In this document: positions 1 through 6,692 of the stretch, piece by piece
Numbering within the stretch: position 1 is the stretch's first letter
Layout of the letters: the number at the start of each line of letters is the position of its first letter
Source of the DNA: Kiritimatiellia bacterium
Lineage (GTDB): Bacteria > Verrucomicrobiota > Kiritimatiellia > RFP12 > DVOR01
Direction of reading: 5' to 3'
NCBI GenBank assembly: GCA_017457555.1
Contig: JAFTHG010000008.1
Span: 1-10,346 of the forward strand
Length of the DNA stretch: 10,346 bases
Notes under the pieces: generated by a model
Databases searched by the model: none
What the model was told of the DNA's origin: nothing
The model's input: the letters and a program-made list of their open reading frames with translations, nothing else
Position numbers and translations under genes: made by a program

Positions 1-206
1 GACAATGGGATCTTCCAAGCCGCCTCCTGAACCTTATTCTCCCCAAAAATTGACATTCCGGCCGCAACAGCATCGCGCACGACATCGGCACCATGCGTTT
101 TCGTCACTGCAATTAAAGTCACATCCTCAGGGCAACGCCCCGAACGCAATGCAGCGTTGGCGATACGCTCCAAGATATTTTCATAGAGAGGAATCAGATC
201 ATTCAT
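1..206 (-). CDS. yggS: YggS/PLPBP-family pyridoxal-phosphate homeostasis protein, N-terminal part
   Basis: This is the 5' part of a gene that runs off the left edge; 68 codons are visible, so product length and C-terminus cannot be judged. The family is a single-domain TIM-barrel PLP-binding protein that helps keep vitamin B6 and amino-acid pools balanced; it has no firmly established enzymatic reaction. Visible evidence is the strand segment LIAVTKTH (residues 31-38), whose Lys36 matches the PLP lysine of the family, and the later FGENKVQEA (residues 54-62), the family's conserved FGENYVQE-like segment. The start ATG lies 10 nt after the stop of the upstream thioesterase gene. No clear Shine-Dalgarno sequence precedes it, so translation may be coupled to the upstream gene. 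It is the last visible member of a topA-thioesterase-yggS cluster. Family assignment is confident; function in this organism is inferred. Confidence 0.85.
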   Translation of the reverse strand, partial: MNDLIPLYENILERIANAALRSGRCPEDVTLIAVTKTHGADVVRDAVAAGMSIFGENKVQEAAWKIPL

Positions 207-216
207 CAGAAAAAGC

Positions 217-621
217 TTACTTGAAAAATTGACGTAAGGCTAACGGCGGGCGACAAGGCTGATGCGTATCTGCCGTAATAAAGGCTAAGATCGTCTTGCC
301 ATCCAACACAAGTTCGCCTGCAGTATTCACCACTTCATAACGGAAACAAATCCGCGAGCGTACAGGTTCTTCCACATAAACATGAATGATCAGTTCGTCA
401 TCATAAAAGGATGAATGGTGATAATTCAAGTCAATATGTACAATTGGCGTCATAACACCTGCAGCTTCCATATCTGCATACGATCCATGGCCCGTAGCAC
501 GTAATGCTTCTCCACGGGCTTCTTCAAGGTAAAGCAAATAGTTCCCATGCCAACAAACGCCCATTTTATCCGTTTCAGCATAACGGACACGGACTCGATG
601 TTCGTAATGATAAGGCAACAT
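217..621 (-). CDS. YbgC/FadM-like hotdog-fold acyl-CoA thioesterase
   Basis: A 134-residue protein, the usual length for a single hotdog-domain (4HBT) thioesterase. Such enzymes hydrolyse acyl-CoA or acyl-ACP thioesters in the cytoplasm. The N-terminal motif RVRYAETDKMGVCWHGNYL (residues 11-29) carries the family's catalytic Asp (Asp18) and the HxNY element (His25, Asn27) that starts the central helix. The remainder, with a YHHSSFYDDELIIHV strand pair, fits the second half of the fold. The ATG start has a strong AGGAGA ribosome binding site 5 nt upstream. It follows topA by 32 nt and precedes a yggS-like gene by 10 nt, so the three are probably co-transcribed. The usual Tol-Pal partners of ybgC are not in view, so the substrate (short-chain, hydroxybenzoyl or other acyl-CoA) is undetermined. 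No missing residues or frameshift seen. Confidence 0.88.
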   Translation of the reverse strand: MLPYHYEHRVRVRYAETDKMGVCWHGNYLLYLEEARGEALRATGHGSYADMEAAGVMTPIVHIDLNYHHSSFYDDELIIHVYVEEPVRSRICFRYEVVNTAGELVLDGKTILAFITADTHQPCRPPLALRQFFK

Positions 622-653
622 ACGCTTCTCCTATCCGTAATGAACTCGCAGTC

Positions 654-3113
654 TTACCGTTTGGTGGCCGTACGCTTACGTGTGGCCGCCTTTTTGGACG
701 TTGCAGAGGGACGGCGAACGGCACCTTCCTTAATGCCAAACTTTTCTGCCACAGCAGTGTAATTAGCTATTTGCTCACGATACCCACGCACTAATTTCTT
801 GAGTGATTCAAATTGCCGTTCAGTTAAGAAATGCTTTTCTTCCAACTGCTGCTTTAAACTCGATACAAAATCCTGATCATCATAAACGCGCTTGCCACGC
901 TTTACAGGCGCATTCCACACCTGAACCTGATCCAACGCACCCAATAATTCATGCGAAAGGTCTTCATTGTCAGGGCGCTGGGCCTCAGCCTCTCCTCCTG
1001 CAATCTTACGCAAAATACCAAGTTGCTTCTCGGAAAGCGTCTTTTTCTTGTCATATTGCAGTTTCAGCGAATTGACAAACTTCGTTTCCCATTCATTCAG
1101 CGCACGAGCTGCGCACTTGGCAAAAAGCGTCTGCACTTCACCGTCATCCAGACCCGGAGGAACAGGGCCAACATCCGGATCTTCAATCGACAATACGTCT
1201 CGATAGCCCACCATAATTCGAATTAACGTGGCCAATTGCGGCTTTGTGATTGACTTTCCTTCGTTATAAGTCTCCTTCATTTCCTCATAGAAGGCGCGAT
1301 CACTCCAAATTACCTTACCATTCTTTCCAATGGTCGGCTCCTTCCATGTCTGGTTCCTTCCCAATACGTCCAAAATCGCCTTTACGCGTTCAGAAGGTGC
1401 CGTCAACCATTCAGTCAACTTCGTGTAGAAGTCATCCACCGCCAGCGTCCATACCAGTTCACCGCCAGCGATCTTATCCAATTCATCTTCCATCTTGCCG
1501 GTGAATTCCACATTCACAAAGTCTGGCACTTCACCTAAAAGATAGTCGGTGGCAGACATACCGATTTCGGTTGGCGTCAGGACATGACCTTTGCCACTCT
1601 TGACATACTCACGATCCTGCAAGGTACGAATCGTAGCAGCATATGTTGACGGGCGACCAATTCCCTTCTCTTCCAAGTCCTTCACCAACGAGGCTTCATT
1701 GTAACGAGCCGGAGGTTGTGTTTCTTTACTGACACAACGCCATTCCAAACAACGGATTGCATCCCCCTTGTCCAAATTCGGCAACATTTTGACATCGCCC
1801 TCTTCCACATCCGCTCGAAGATTCGGCCAAACAGCCAGATAGCCCTTGAAAATAGTTTTCGAAGATGAGGCCGAAAAACGGTAGTCGTGAGCCAATTCAT
1901 CAGCTCTTTCCGGAGCGAAGAAAATGGTTGTACGTTCAATTTGGGCCGGAGCCATCTGACTGGCGACAAAACGACGCCAAATCAAGTCATACAGTTTAAC
2001 TAAACGCGGATCGGTACCACTATCCAATTCACTCCGACACACATCGGTAGGACGAATCGGTTCATGTGCTTCCTGAGCATTTTTCACCTTCGTCTTGTAG
2101 AAGTTCGGCGTCTGCGGCAGATAATTTGCCCCGAAAAGACGCGTAATTTCTTCCATGACCGAGGCGCGCACCTCATTACTCACCGTCATACCATCGGTTC
2201 GCATATAGGAAATCAGCCCCTCTTCATAAAGGCGCTGAGCCAATTGCATTGTTTGATCCGGTGAATATCCCAGATGCGTCGCAGCAGCTTGCTGAAGCGT
2301 AGAAGTAATAAATGGCGGTTGTGGGCGTTTGCCTAATATCTTGCGTTCTACCGCAACAACCGTTGCATCCCGACCACGCAAATCATCCAAATAAGCTTCT
2401 GCATCCTTCAATTCCGGCACACCATAGATCTCTTTATCGGCCACCGTAAACTTCGGCGTCTTCCCATCAACAGAAGCCAACTGCGCCTCAAAGGTTGTCC
2501 CTTTGCTCAAAACGGCACTCACCACATGATATGGCGTCGGGCGGAAGTCGCAAATACTCCGTTCCCGATCAACAATCAAACGCAATGCCACCGACTGCAC
2601 ACGTCCTGCGCTCTTCGCTCCCTGGACTGCATTCGCAATCAATTTTGACAAACGGAAACCCGAAAGACGGTCTTCAATACGACGCGCCTGCTGTGCATCC
2701 ACCAAATCTTGGTCTATCATGGAAGGTTTTTCCAATGCCGCCAACACTGCCTTCTTCGTAATTTCATTGTAGCGAATACGATAGAATGTGCGGTCGCCCG
2801 GCAAATCCTTCAAAACCTCATAGAGATGCCATGCGATGCTTTCCCCCTCGCGGTCAGGGTCGCTTGCCAGATAAACCGTGGGCACCTTCGCTGCAGCCTT
2901 GCGTAAGTCTTCAACAATTTTCTTCTTGTCTTTCGGAATTTCGTAATTCGGCGCATAGTCTTTCGCCACATTCACACCCAAGACATACTTCGGTAAATCG
3001 CGAATATGCCCAACAGAAGCCATTACTAAGGTATCTCCCGGTACATACGAAGCAATTTTCTTTGCCTTAGCAGGAGATTCGACAATGATTAAAGCGTTAA
3101 TTTTTTTAGCCAT
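654..3113 (-). CDS. topA: DNA topoisomerase I (type IA) with a Cys-free three-repeat C-terminus
   Basis: Type IA topoisomerase that relaxes negative supercoils through a 5'-phosphotyrosyl strand break. I start it at the ATG at 3113 (819 residues), which has AAAAAGGA 10 nt upstream; an in-frame TTG nine codons earlier overlaps that site. The TOPRIM domain begins with IIVESPAKAKKI (Glu12) and contains the metal-binding DPDREGE at 85-91. The catalytic Tyr303 lies in GLISYMRTDG, and the toroid regions follow, including GIGRPSTYA (about 484-492). After about residue 580 the usual tetracysteine zinc ribbons are missing. Instead there are three units about 70 residues apart, with phenylalanines at 608, 679 and 749, each followed by a KxLTxxQxxxLxK-like helix. 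The protein ends in a Lys/Arg/Thr-rich tail. It sits downstream of an ABC ATPase gene and upstream of the thioesterase. The catalytic core is complete; the tail is discussed as a finding. Confidence 0.96.
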   Translation of the reverse strand: MAKKINALIIVESPAKAKKIASYVPGDTLVMASVGHIRDLPKYVLGVNVAKDYAPNYEIPKDKKKIVEDLRKAAAKVPTVYLASDPDREGESIAWHLYEVLKDLPGDRTFYRIRYNEITKKAVLAALEKPSMIDQDLVDAQQARRIEDRLSGFRLSKLIANAVQGAKSAGRVQSVALRLIVDRERSICDFRPTPYHVVSAVLSKGTTFEAQLASVDGKTPKFTVADKEIYGVPELKDAEAYLDDLRGRDATVVAVERKILGKRPQPPFITSTLQQAAATHLGYSPDQTMQLAQRLYEEGLISYMRTDGMTVSNEVRASVMEEITRLFGANYLPQTPNFYKTKVKNAQEAHEPIRPTDVCRSELDSGTDPRLVKLYDLIWRRFVASQMAPAQIERTTIFFAPERADELAHDYRFSASSSKTIFKGYLAVWPNLRADVEEGDVKMLPNLDKGDAIRCLEWRCVSKETQPPARYNEASLVKDLEEKGIGRPSTYAATIRTLQDREYVKSGKGHVLTPTEIGMSATDYLLGEVPDFVNVEFTGKMEDELDKIAGGELVWTLAVDDFYTKLTEWLTAPSERVKAILDVLGRNQTWKEPTIGKNGKVIWSDRAFYEEMKETYNEGKSITKPQLATLIRIMVGYRDVLSIEDPDVGPVPPGLDDGEVQTLFAKCAARALNEWETKFVNSLKLQYDKKKTLSEKQLGILRKIAGGEAEAQRPDNEDLSHELLGALDQVQVWNAPVKRGKRVYDDQDFVSSLKQQLEEKHFLTERQFESLKKLVRGYREQIANYTAVAEKFGIKEGAVRRPSATSKKAATRKRTATKR

Positions 3114-3201
3114 AAGGTGTGCGTCCTTTTTCTTATTCAATCAAGAACAGAAATAACATTCCTAAACGACTTTAGCAAGCACTTTTTTCCAAATACGACT
3201 C

Positions 3202-3219
3202 TATACTATTTATAGTATA
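3202..3219. promoter_or_regulatory. 18-bp AT-rich palindrome upstream of topA, possible operator or promoter
   Basis: A perfect inverted repeat, TATACTAT-TT-ATAGTATA, lies about 90 nt upstream of the topA start. On the minus strand it contains several -10-like hexamers: TATACT, TATAAA, and a TATAGA that has TTAAAA 17 nt upstream. It could be the topA promoter, an operator, or simply an AT-rich element. No clear intrinsic terminator separates it from the ABC ATPase stop at 3290, so topA could also be read from upstream. The symmetry is seen directly; any role is inferred. Confidence 0.3.
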
Positions 3220-3289
3220 AGATTTTAACAGGTTCTTCCATTCCCACAGTGGCGTGGAAAATCTGCGTATCCCATTGATTGTTTTACCA

Positions 3290-4375
3290 CTACGGACGAA
3301 TGCGTACGCCGGTTACGGGGTCAAAAAGGCAAATCCGCTCCAATTCAGGTTGCAAATAATATACCTCTCCGTGGCGAACATTCCAGTCCGGTTTAGTACG
3401 CGCAGTCATCCGTACGCCTGCGATCGAGAAATGAACATACGCTTCTGCACCCATCTGCTCCACAATATCCACCTCAGCCCGTAACGCATTTTCAAATGGC
3501 GTCGTTTGCACCGTGCGGATGAGGTGTTCTGGACGCACCCCAAAGAGTATTGATTGACCTTGTTGCAACGATGGCAGAATGGCTTGAGGTAATTCCAGAC
3601 GGCCTGCAGCACACATCAATGCGCCCTGCCCATCTGCTGTCATTGCCAGCATATTCATTGGTGGCGTACCAATAAATCCTGCCGAAAACTGATTCTCCGG
3701 ATCGTCATACAGACGAATGGGATCCGCCACTTGACGGATATGTCCATTCTCCATCACGACAATACGATCACCTAACGTCATCGCTTCCGTCTGATCGTGC
3801 GTAACATAGAGAATCGTAGCATCCAATCGCAAATGTAACCGGTGAATCTCCTCACGCATCTCCACACGCATCTTTGCGTCCAGATTGGAGAGTGGCTCAT
3901 CAAAGAGAAAAACCTTCGGCTGACGTACAATCGCACGTCCAAGCGCCACGCGCTGGCGTTGTCCGCCACTGAGCTGTTTGGGTAAACGGCTCAAATAGGG
4001 CTTTAATCCCAATACCTCTGCTACCTCATCAATACGATGTTCAATCTCAGCCTTTGGCGTATGGCGCAATTTTAACCCGAATGCCATATTCTCTTTCACA
4101 GTCATATGCGGATAAAGCGCATAATTCTGAAAGACCATCGCGATATCGCGATCTTTAGGTGGCAAACTGTTGACCACAGTCCCATCAATAGAAATCGTAC
4201 CGGAAGTAATTTCTTCCAACCCCGCTACCATTCGCAAGGTTGTACTTTTGCCACACCCGGACGGTCCCACCAAAACCAAGAATTCACGGTCCCGGACTGC
4301 CAGGTTGAAATCTTCCACCGCCACGGCTCCGTTTGGGTACACCTTACGGACGTGCGAAAGCGTAACTTCAGCCAT
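3290..4375 (-). CDS. ABC transporter ATP-binding protein, MalK/UgpC (CUT1, MsiK-like) family
   Basis: A 361-residue ATPase subunit of the type that drives binding-protein-dependent import of oligosaccharides, polyols or glycerol-3-phosphate at the inner membrane. All nucleotide-binding motifs are present in order: Walker A GPSGCGKST (37-45), Q-loop Gln83 in VFQNYALYPH, signature LSGGQRQR (135-142), Walker B VFLFDE (155-160), D-loop NLD (164-166) and H-loop His193 in YVTHDQTEA. From about residue 235 a C-terminal OB/TOBE regulatory domain follows, including FGVRPEHL, as in MalK. No permease or solute-binding protein gene is visible on either side, so this looks like an orphan ATPase, possibly shared by several transporters as MsiK is in actinobacteria. 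The substrate cannot be deduced. The ribosome binding site is weak (TTGAG). The start lies only 12 nt past the U-tract of the pyrE terminator, leaving little room for a private promoter. Confidence 0.92.
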   Translation of the reverse strand: MAEVTLSHVRKVYPNGAVAVEDFNLAVRDREFLVLVGPSGCGKSTTLRMVAGLEEITSGTISIDGTVVNSLPPKDRDIAMVFQNYALYPHMTVKENMAFGLKLRHTPKAEIEHRIDEVAEVLGLKPYLSRLPKQLSGGQRQRVALGRAIVRQPKVFLFDEPLSNLDAKMRVEMREEIHRLHLRLDATILYVTHDQTEAMTLGDRIVVMENGHIRQVADPIRLYDDPENQFSAGFIGTPPMNMLAMTADGQGALMCAAGRLELPQAILPSLQQGQSILFGVRPEHLIRTVQTTPFENALRAEVDIVEQMGAEAYVHFSIAGVRMTARTKPDWNVRHGEVYYLQPELERICLFDPVTGVRIRP

Positions 4376-4387
4376 TGAAACTCAATC

Positions 4388-4429
4388 AAAAAGTACATTC
4401 CAGAGGTGCCATCCGACATCTCCGGAATG
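4388..4429 (-). terminator. Rho-independent terminator after pyrE
   Basis: On the minus strand, positions 4429 to 4396 form a 34-nt hairpin: two 15-nt arms with one A-C mismatch, two G-U wobbles and a GGAU tetraloop. The six outermost pairs are CAUUCC with GGAAUG. It is followed by UACUUUUU. It begins 11 nt after the pyrE stop and ends just before the ABC ATPase gene, so it should end or attenuate pyrE transcription. The U-tract is only five long and displaced by three bases, so some read-through is plausible. Confidence 0.75.
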
Positions 4430-4440
4430 GTCAGGAAAAC

Positions 4441-5016
4441 TTACGACCCCGGGTGAACAAAGGGTTCCGCGGCCTTGCACATCGGGCAATCGGCCGGCTC
4501 CCACACCTGCGGTTCAATATGCAGCAGCGCATACGTCGGGTAATCAAACTTCGCTTTACCACCGGAGCGATCCACCAATACCAACACCGCAGCCACTTCA
4601 CCGCCGGCAGCCTTCACGATATCAATCGTTTCCTGCACGCGACCACCGCGTGTAATCACGTCTTCCGCCACCACATAACGCTGGCCGGGAATAATCTTGA
4701 AGCGGCGCATCTGCAACATTCCCTGTGCGTCCTTTTCAGCAAAGATGCACTGTGTACCAAGGGCCTTTGCCACTTCGTGACCAACCAAAATACCACCAAG
4801 TGCCGGAGAAATTACACCATCTACAGAACCGATATCCGCCTCTTCTTTCATACGGCGAACCAATTCAGCGCACAGCGTCTGAGCATGATGCGGCCAGCGC
4901 AATACTTCCGCACACTGGAAATAACGATTGGAATGGAGTTTGGAGCGCAGCTCAAAATGACCTTCTAAGAGAGCTTTCGTGTCCTTAAAAATCTGCAACA
5001 CATCATCATCTGTCAT
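4441..5016 (-). CDS. pyrE: Orotate phosphoribosyltransferase
   Basis: Cytoplasmic enzyme of de novo pyrimidine synthesis that joins orotate and PRPP to give OMP and pyrophosphate. With the ATG at 5016 it has 191 residues, the size of the shorter 'thermophilic-type' OPRTases. The orotate-side segment GHFELRSKLHSNRYFQ (19-34, Lys26) is present. So are the catalytic-loop region FAEKD (92-96) and the PRPP motif VVAEDVITRGG (115-125). The C-terminus CPMCKAAEPFVHPGS matches the CPxC...KPGS ending typical of this subgroup. I chose the ATG at 5016 because AAAGG lies 8 nt upstream; an ATG at 5022 and a GTG at 5025 are too close to that site. The PRPP motif has Arg123 where Thr is more usual. It has its own candidate promoter and is followed by a terminator. 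The pyrimidine partner pyrD lies upstream, beyond the NERD-helicase gene. Confidence 0.95.
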   Translation of the reverse strand: MTDDDVLQIFKDTKALLEGHFELRSKLHSNRYFQCAEVLRWPHHAQTLCAELVRRMKEEADIGSVDGVISPALGGILVGHEVAKALGTQCIFAEKDAQGMLQMRRFKIIPGQRYVVAEDVITRGGRVQETIDIVKAAGGEVAAVLVLVDRSGGKAKFDYPTYALLHIEPQVWEPADCPMCKAAEPFVHPGS

Positions 5017-5055
5017 AATCATCACCTTTCAATAGTAAGGTATAACAATAATAAA

Positions 5056-5084
5056 AGTATACCACGACCCTTGGATTCCCGCAA
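5056..5084 (-). promoter_or_regulatory. Candidate sigma-70-type promoter of pyrE
   Basis: On the minus strand a TTGCGG box (5079-5084) is separated by 17 nt from TATACT (5056-5061), five of six matches to TATAAT. This lies about 40 nt upstream of the pyrE start in the 100-nt gap after the NERD-helicase gene. The -35 box is weak (three of six). Assignment is by motif alone. Confidence 0.5.
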
Positions 5085-5104
5085 TTGCTAATCCACAAGC
5101 AACG

Positions 5105-5133
5105 CCTCTTTTCGCATCATCCTGATGCAGAGG
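5105..5133 (-). other. Stem-loop over the 3' end of the NERD-helicase gene
   Basis: GCATCA (5114-5119) and TGATGC (5123-5128) form a 6-bp stem with a 3-nt loop. Outer arms CCTCT (5105-5109) and AGAGG (5129-5133) extend it past a 4-nt bulge. It overlaps the stop codon of the NERD-helicase gene. On the minus strand it is followed by GGCGTTGC rather than a U-run, so it is not a classical intrinsic terminator; it might stabilise or mark the operon's 3' end. Confidence 0.3.
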
Positions 5134-6679
5134 TGGACGTTTCTGGGATTAAATTCAACACAATTAACTTATGGACAGCACGCGAAATGGCTGTATAGCG
5201 CGCCGAAACATCCCAAAGCGGATTCCGTTCGTCCACATCAATCAAAATCAATACCGGAGCTTCCAATCCCTTGAATTTACGGTACGTAAAATATTTAATC
5301 TCAGGGAAATCGCGTTCCACCGCCTCCAACATCATTTTCTGACGTGCGTGAGCACCCATAAGAACAATATCACCTTGCGGGATATCCTCCTGACCGATCA
5401 ATCGTGTCAGAAGCGCATGCAACCGTTCCCGAATGGCAACACGCGATGTCGCCGAATAAACTTCAGGGCGTTCTCCTGCCGGAGCCTCTTCAGGAATAAT
5501 CATATTCTCGGGCGCATAGGGTTGCAAGAGCATCCCCACGGCACGTGTATTACGGCAATTCTGTGTCAGCACTGCCTCTGGCCATGGAAATTCCGGCATC
5601 GCTGACAAGTTTCGCTGAAAGATATTTTGTGCCGGATCATAGAAAACGATAAAATCAGCTTCGGGTGGCACCATCACCTTCACCGCATCCCATACCAAGG
5701 GTGAAAAATCCTGCCCCTCATCTACAATGACCGCATCGTATACCGCCTCTTGTGCGAAAGTTGCCGCCACCGGGACGACATCCTTGGCCAATTGATGCCA
5801 AAATTCCGGGTCATTGGTTACTTTTCGCCCCAGAAGGGTCAGAAAGAGGTCATTTACGGCCTCAATCCGCACACCTGGCGTATCCCCTGCCAAACGCCGT
5901 AAATGGGCAGCTAAAAGAAGATTGAAGCAAATCAACAGGACGCGTTTTCCCTGCGCTGCCAGTTGAAACGTTCGACGCAGCGCCAACAACGTCTTGCCTG
6001 AACCTGCACATCCCCGGACACGCAACCGCGGGAACTGGGAAAAGGCATCCAGCGTACGCGCCTGCTCCAGCGTCAATTTGGTTAAACGGGCATCTGCCAG
6101 CGAACGACGCTGTTGCCAATCCTTGCGATACTCCGTAACAGGTGTCAATGCAGCTTTGAGATAGGCCGCATCCGGTCCCCGATGCGTCATCCGTGTTACT
6201 TTCAAATGACGTAAAAGGCTTTGTTCAGGATGAGCCAAATCCTCGGCATAAAGGGTCGTCCCTGCCCCCTCAAAAGGCTCCTCTTGCAACCGTGAAACCG
6301 AGGGGAACCATACAAGATGTCCTATTGGAAAGGGCAACGTCTGCACTTCCCACTTCTGGCAAAGATAGGTCGCCAGCGCACAGCCCGCCATCGTCACCTG
6401 CTTAAACGGACTGCGTTTGAGCACATGCTCATCTTGAAACCATCGCCCATTTTCAAACCGCAGTTCGCCGCCTTTCACCTCTATGGCAATGAGCCCGTGA
6501 TCACGATGGTAACAGAGAAAATCAATCTCCCCGGGACTCTGTTCCGGGGAGATGATTGAAGAGTACGACAAACTATGCCAAACCGTCCACGTCTCCGGCA
6601 GATGGGCGCGCAATGCCCGCCAGACTTGCAATTCCGCAGCAGGTCCTTGCGTAAACCATTCCGGAATCATCTCTGCCAT
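5117..6679 (-). CDS. NERD nuclease domain fused to a superfamily 1 (UvrD/Rep-like) helicase
   Basis: A 520-residue protein with two parts. The N-terminal part (about 10-110) looks like a NERD domain, a nuclease-related fold of the PD-(D/E)XK type. Glu16, Asp53 in GEIDFL and the ExK pair in IEVKGG (Glu67, Lys69) are in the expected order. From about 195 to 515 it is a DNA helicase: Q-motif-like LTLEQARTL (202-210), Walker A GCAGSGKT (223-230), Walker B VDEGQDF (319-325), FYDPAQNIF (346-354), NCRNT (374-378), and motif V/VI elements GLEAPVLIL (471-479) and YTAISRAVHKL (495-505). The likely role is DNA processing, in repair or defence against foreign DNA; the sequence does not decide which. It starts 13 nt after the pyrD stop, with GAGGA at that junction as ribosome binding site, so it should be co-transcribed with pyrD. 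No frameshift; all key residues appear intact. Confidence 0.88.
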   Translation of the reverse strand: MAEMIPEWFTQGPAAELQVWRALRAHLPETWTVWHSLSYSSIISPEQSPGEIDFLCYHRDHGLIAIEVKGGELRFENGRWFQDEHVLKRSPFKQVTMAGCALATYLCQKWEVQTLPFPIGHLVWFPSVSRLQEEPFEGAGTTLYAEDLAHPEQSLLRHLKVTRMTHRGPDAAYLKAALTPVTEYRKDWQQRRSLADARLTKLTLEQARTLDAFSQFPRLRVRGCAGSGKTLLALRRTFQLAAQGKRVLLICFNLLLAAHLRRLAGDTPGVRIEAVNDLFLTLLGRKVTNDPEFWHQLAKDVVPVAATFAQEAVYDAVIVDEGQDFSPLVWDAVKVMVPPEADFIVFYDPAQNIFQRNLSAMPEFPWPEAVLTQNCRNTRAVGMLLQPYAPENMIIPEEAPAGERPEVYSATSRVAIRERLHALLTRLIGQEDIPQGDIVLMGAHARQKMMLEAVERDFPEIKYFTYRKFKGLEAPVLILIDVDERNPLWDVSARYTAISRAVHKLIVLNLIPETSTSASG

Positions 6680-6692
6680 GTGACAATGGTCC

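Noticed and set aside
5..232. 75-codon plus-strand open frame at the left edge
   Set aside because: It is the mirror of the YggS N-terminus, whose conserved AVTK and FGENKVQE segments identify the minus strand as coding.
3114..3140. Upstream TTG start for topA adding nine residues
   Set aside because: The added stretch MNKKKDAHL covers the AAAAAGGA ribosome binding site of the ATG at 3113, and TOPRIM proteins of this family begin right before the VESPAKAKKI segment.
3240..3270. Hairpin after the ABC ATPase stop (CCAC/GTGG arms)
   Set aside because: Short, bulged stem without a following U-run; not convincing as an intrinsic terminator.
4375..4968. 197-codon plus-strand open frame opposite pyrE
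   Set aside because: Antisense to a clear pyrE with full motifs; no domain pattern, and its start coincides with the ABC ATPase start by chance.
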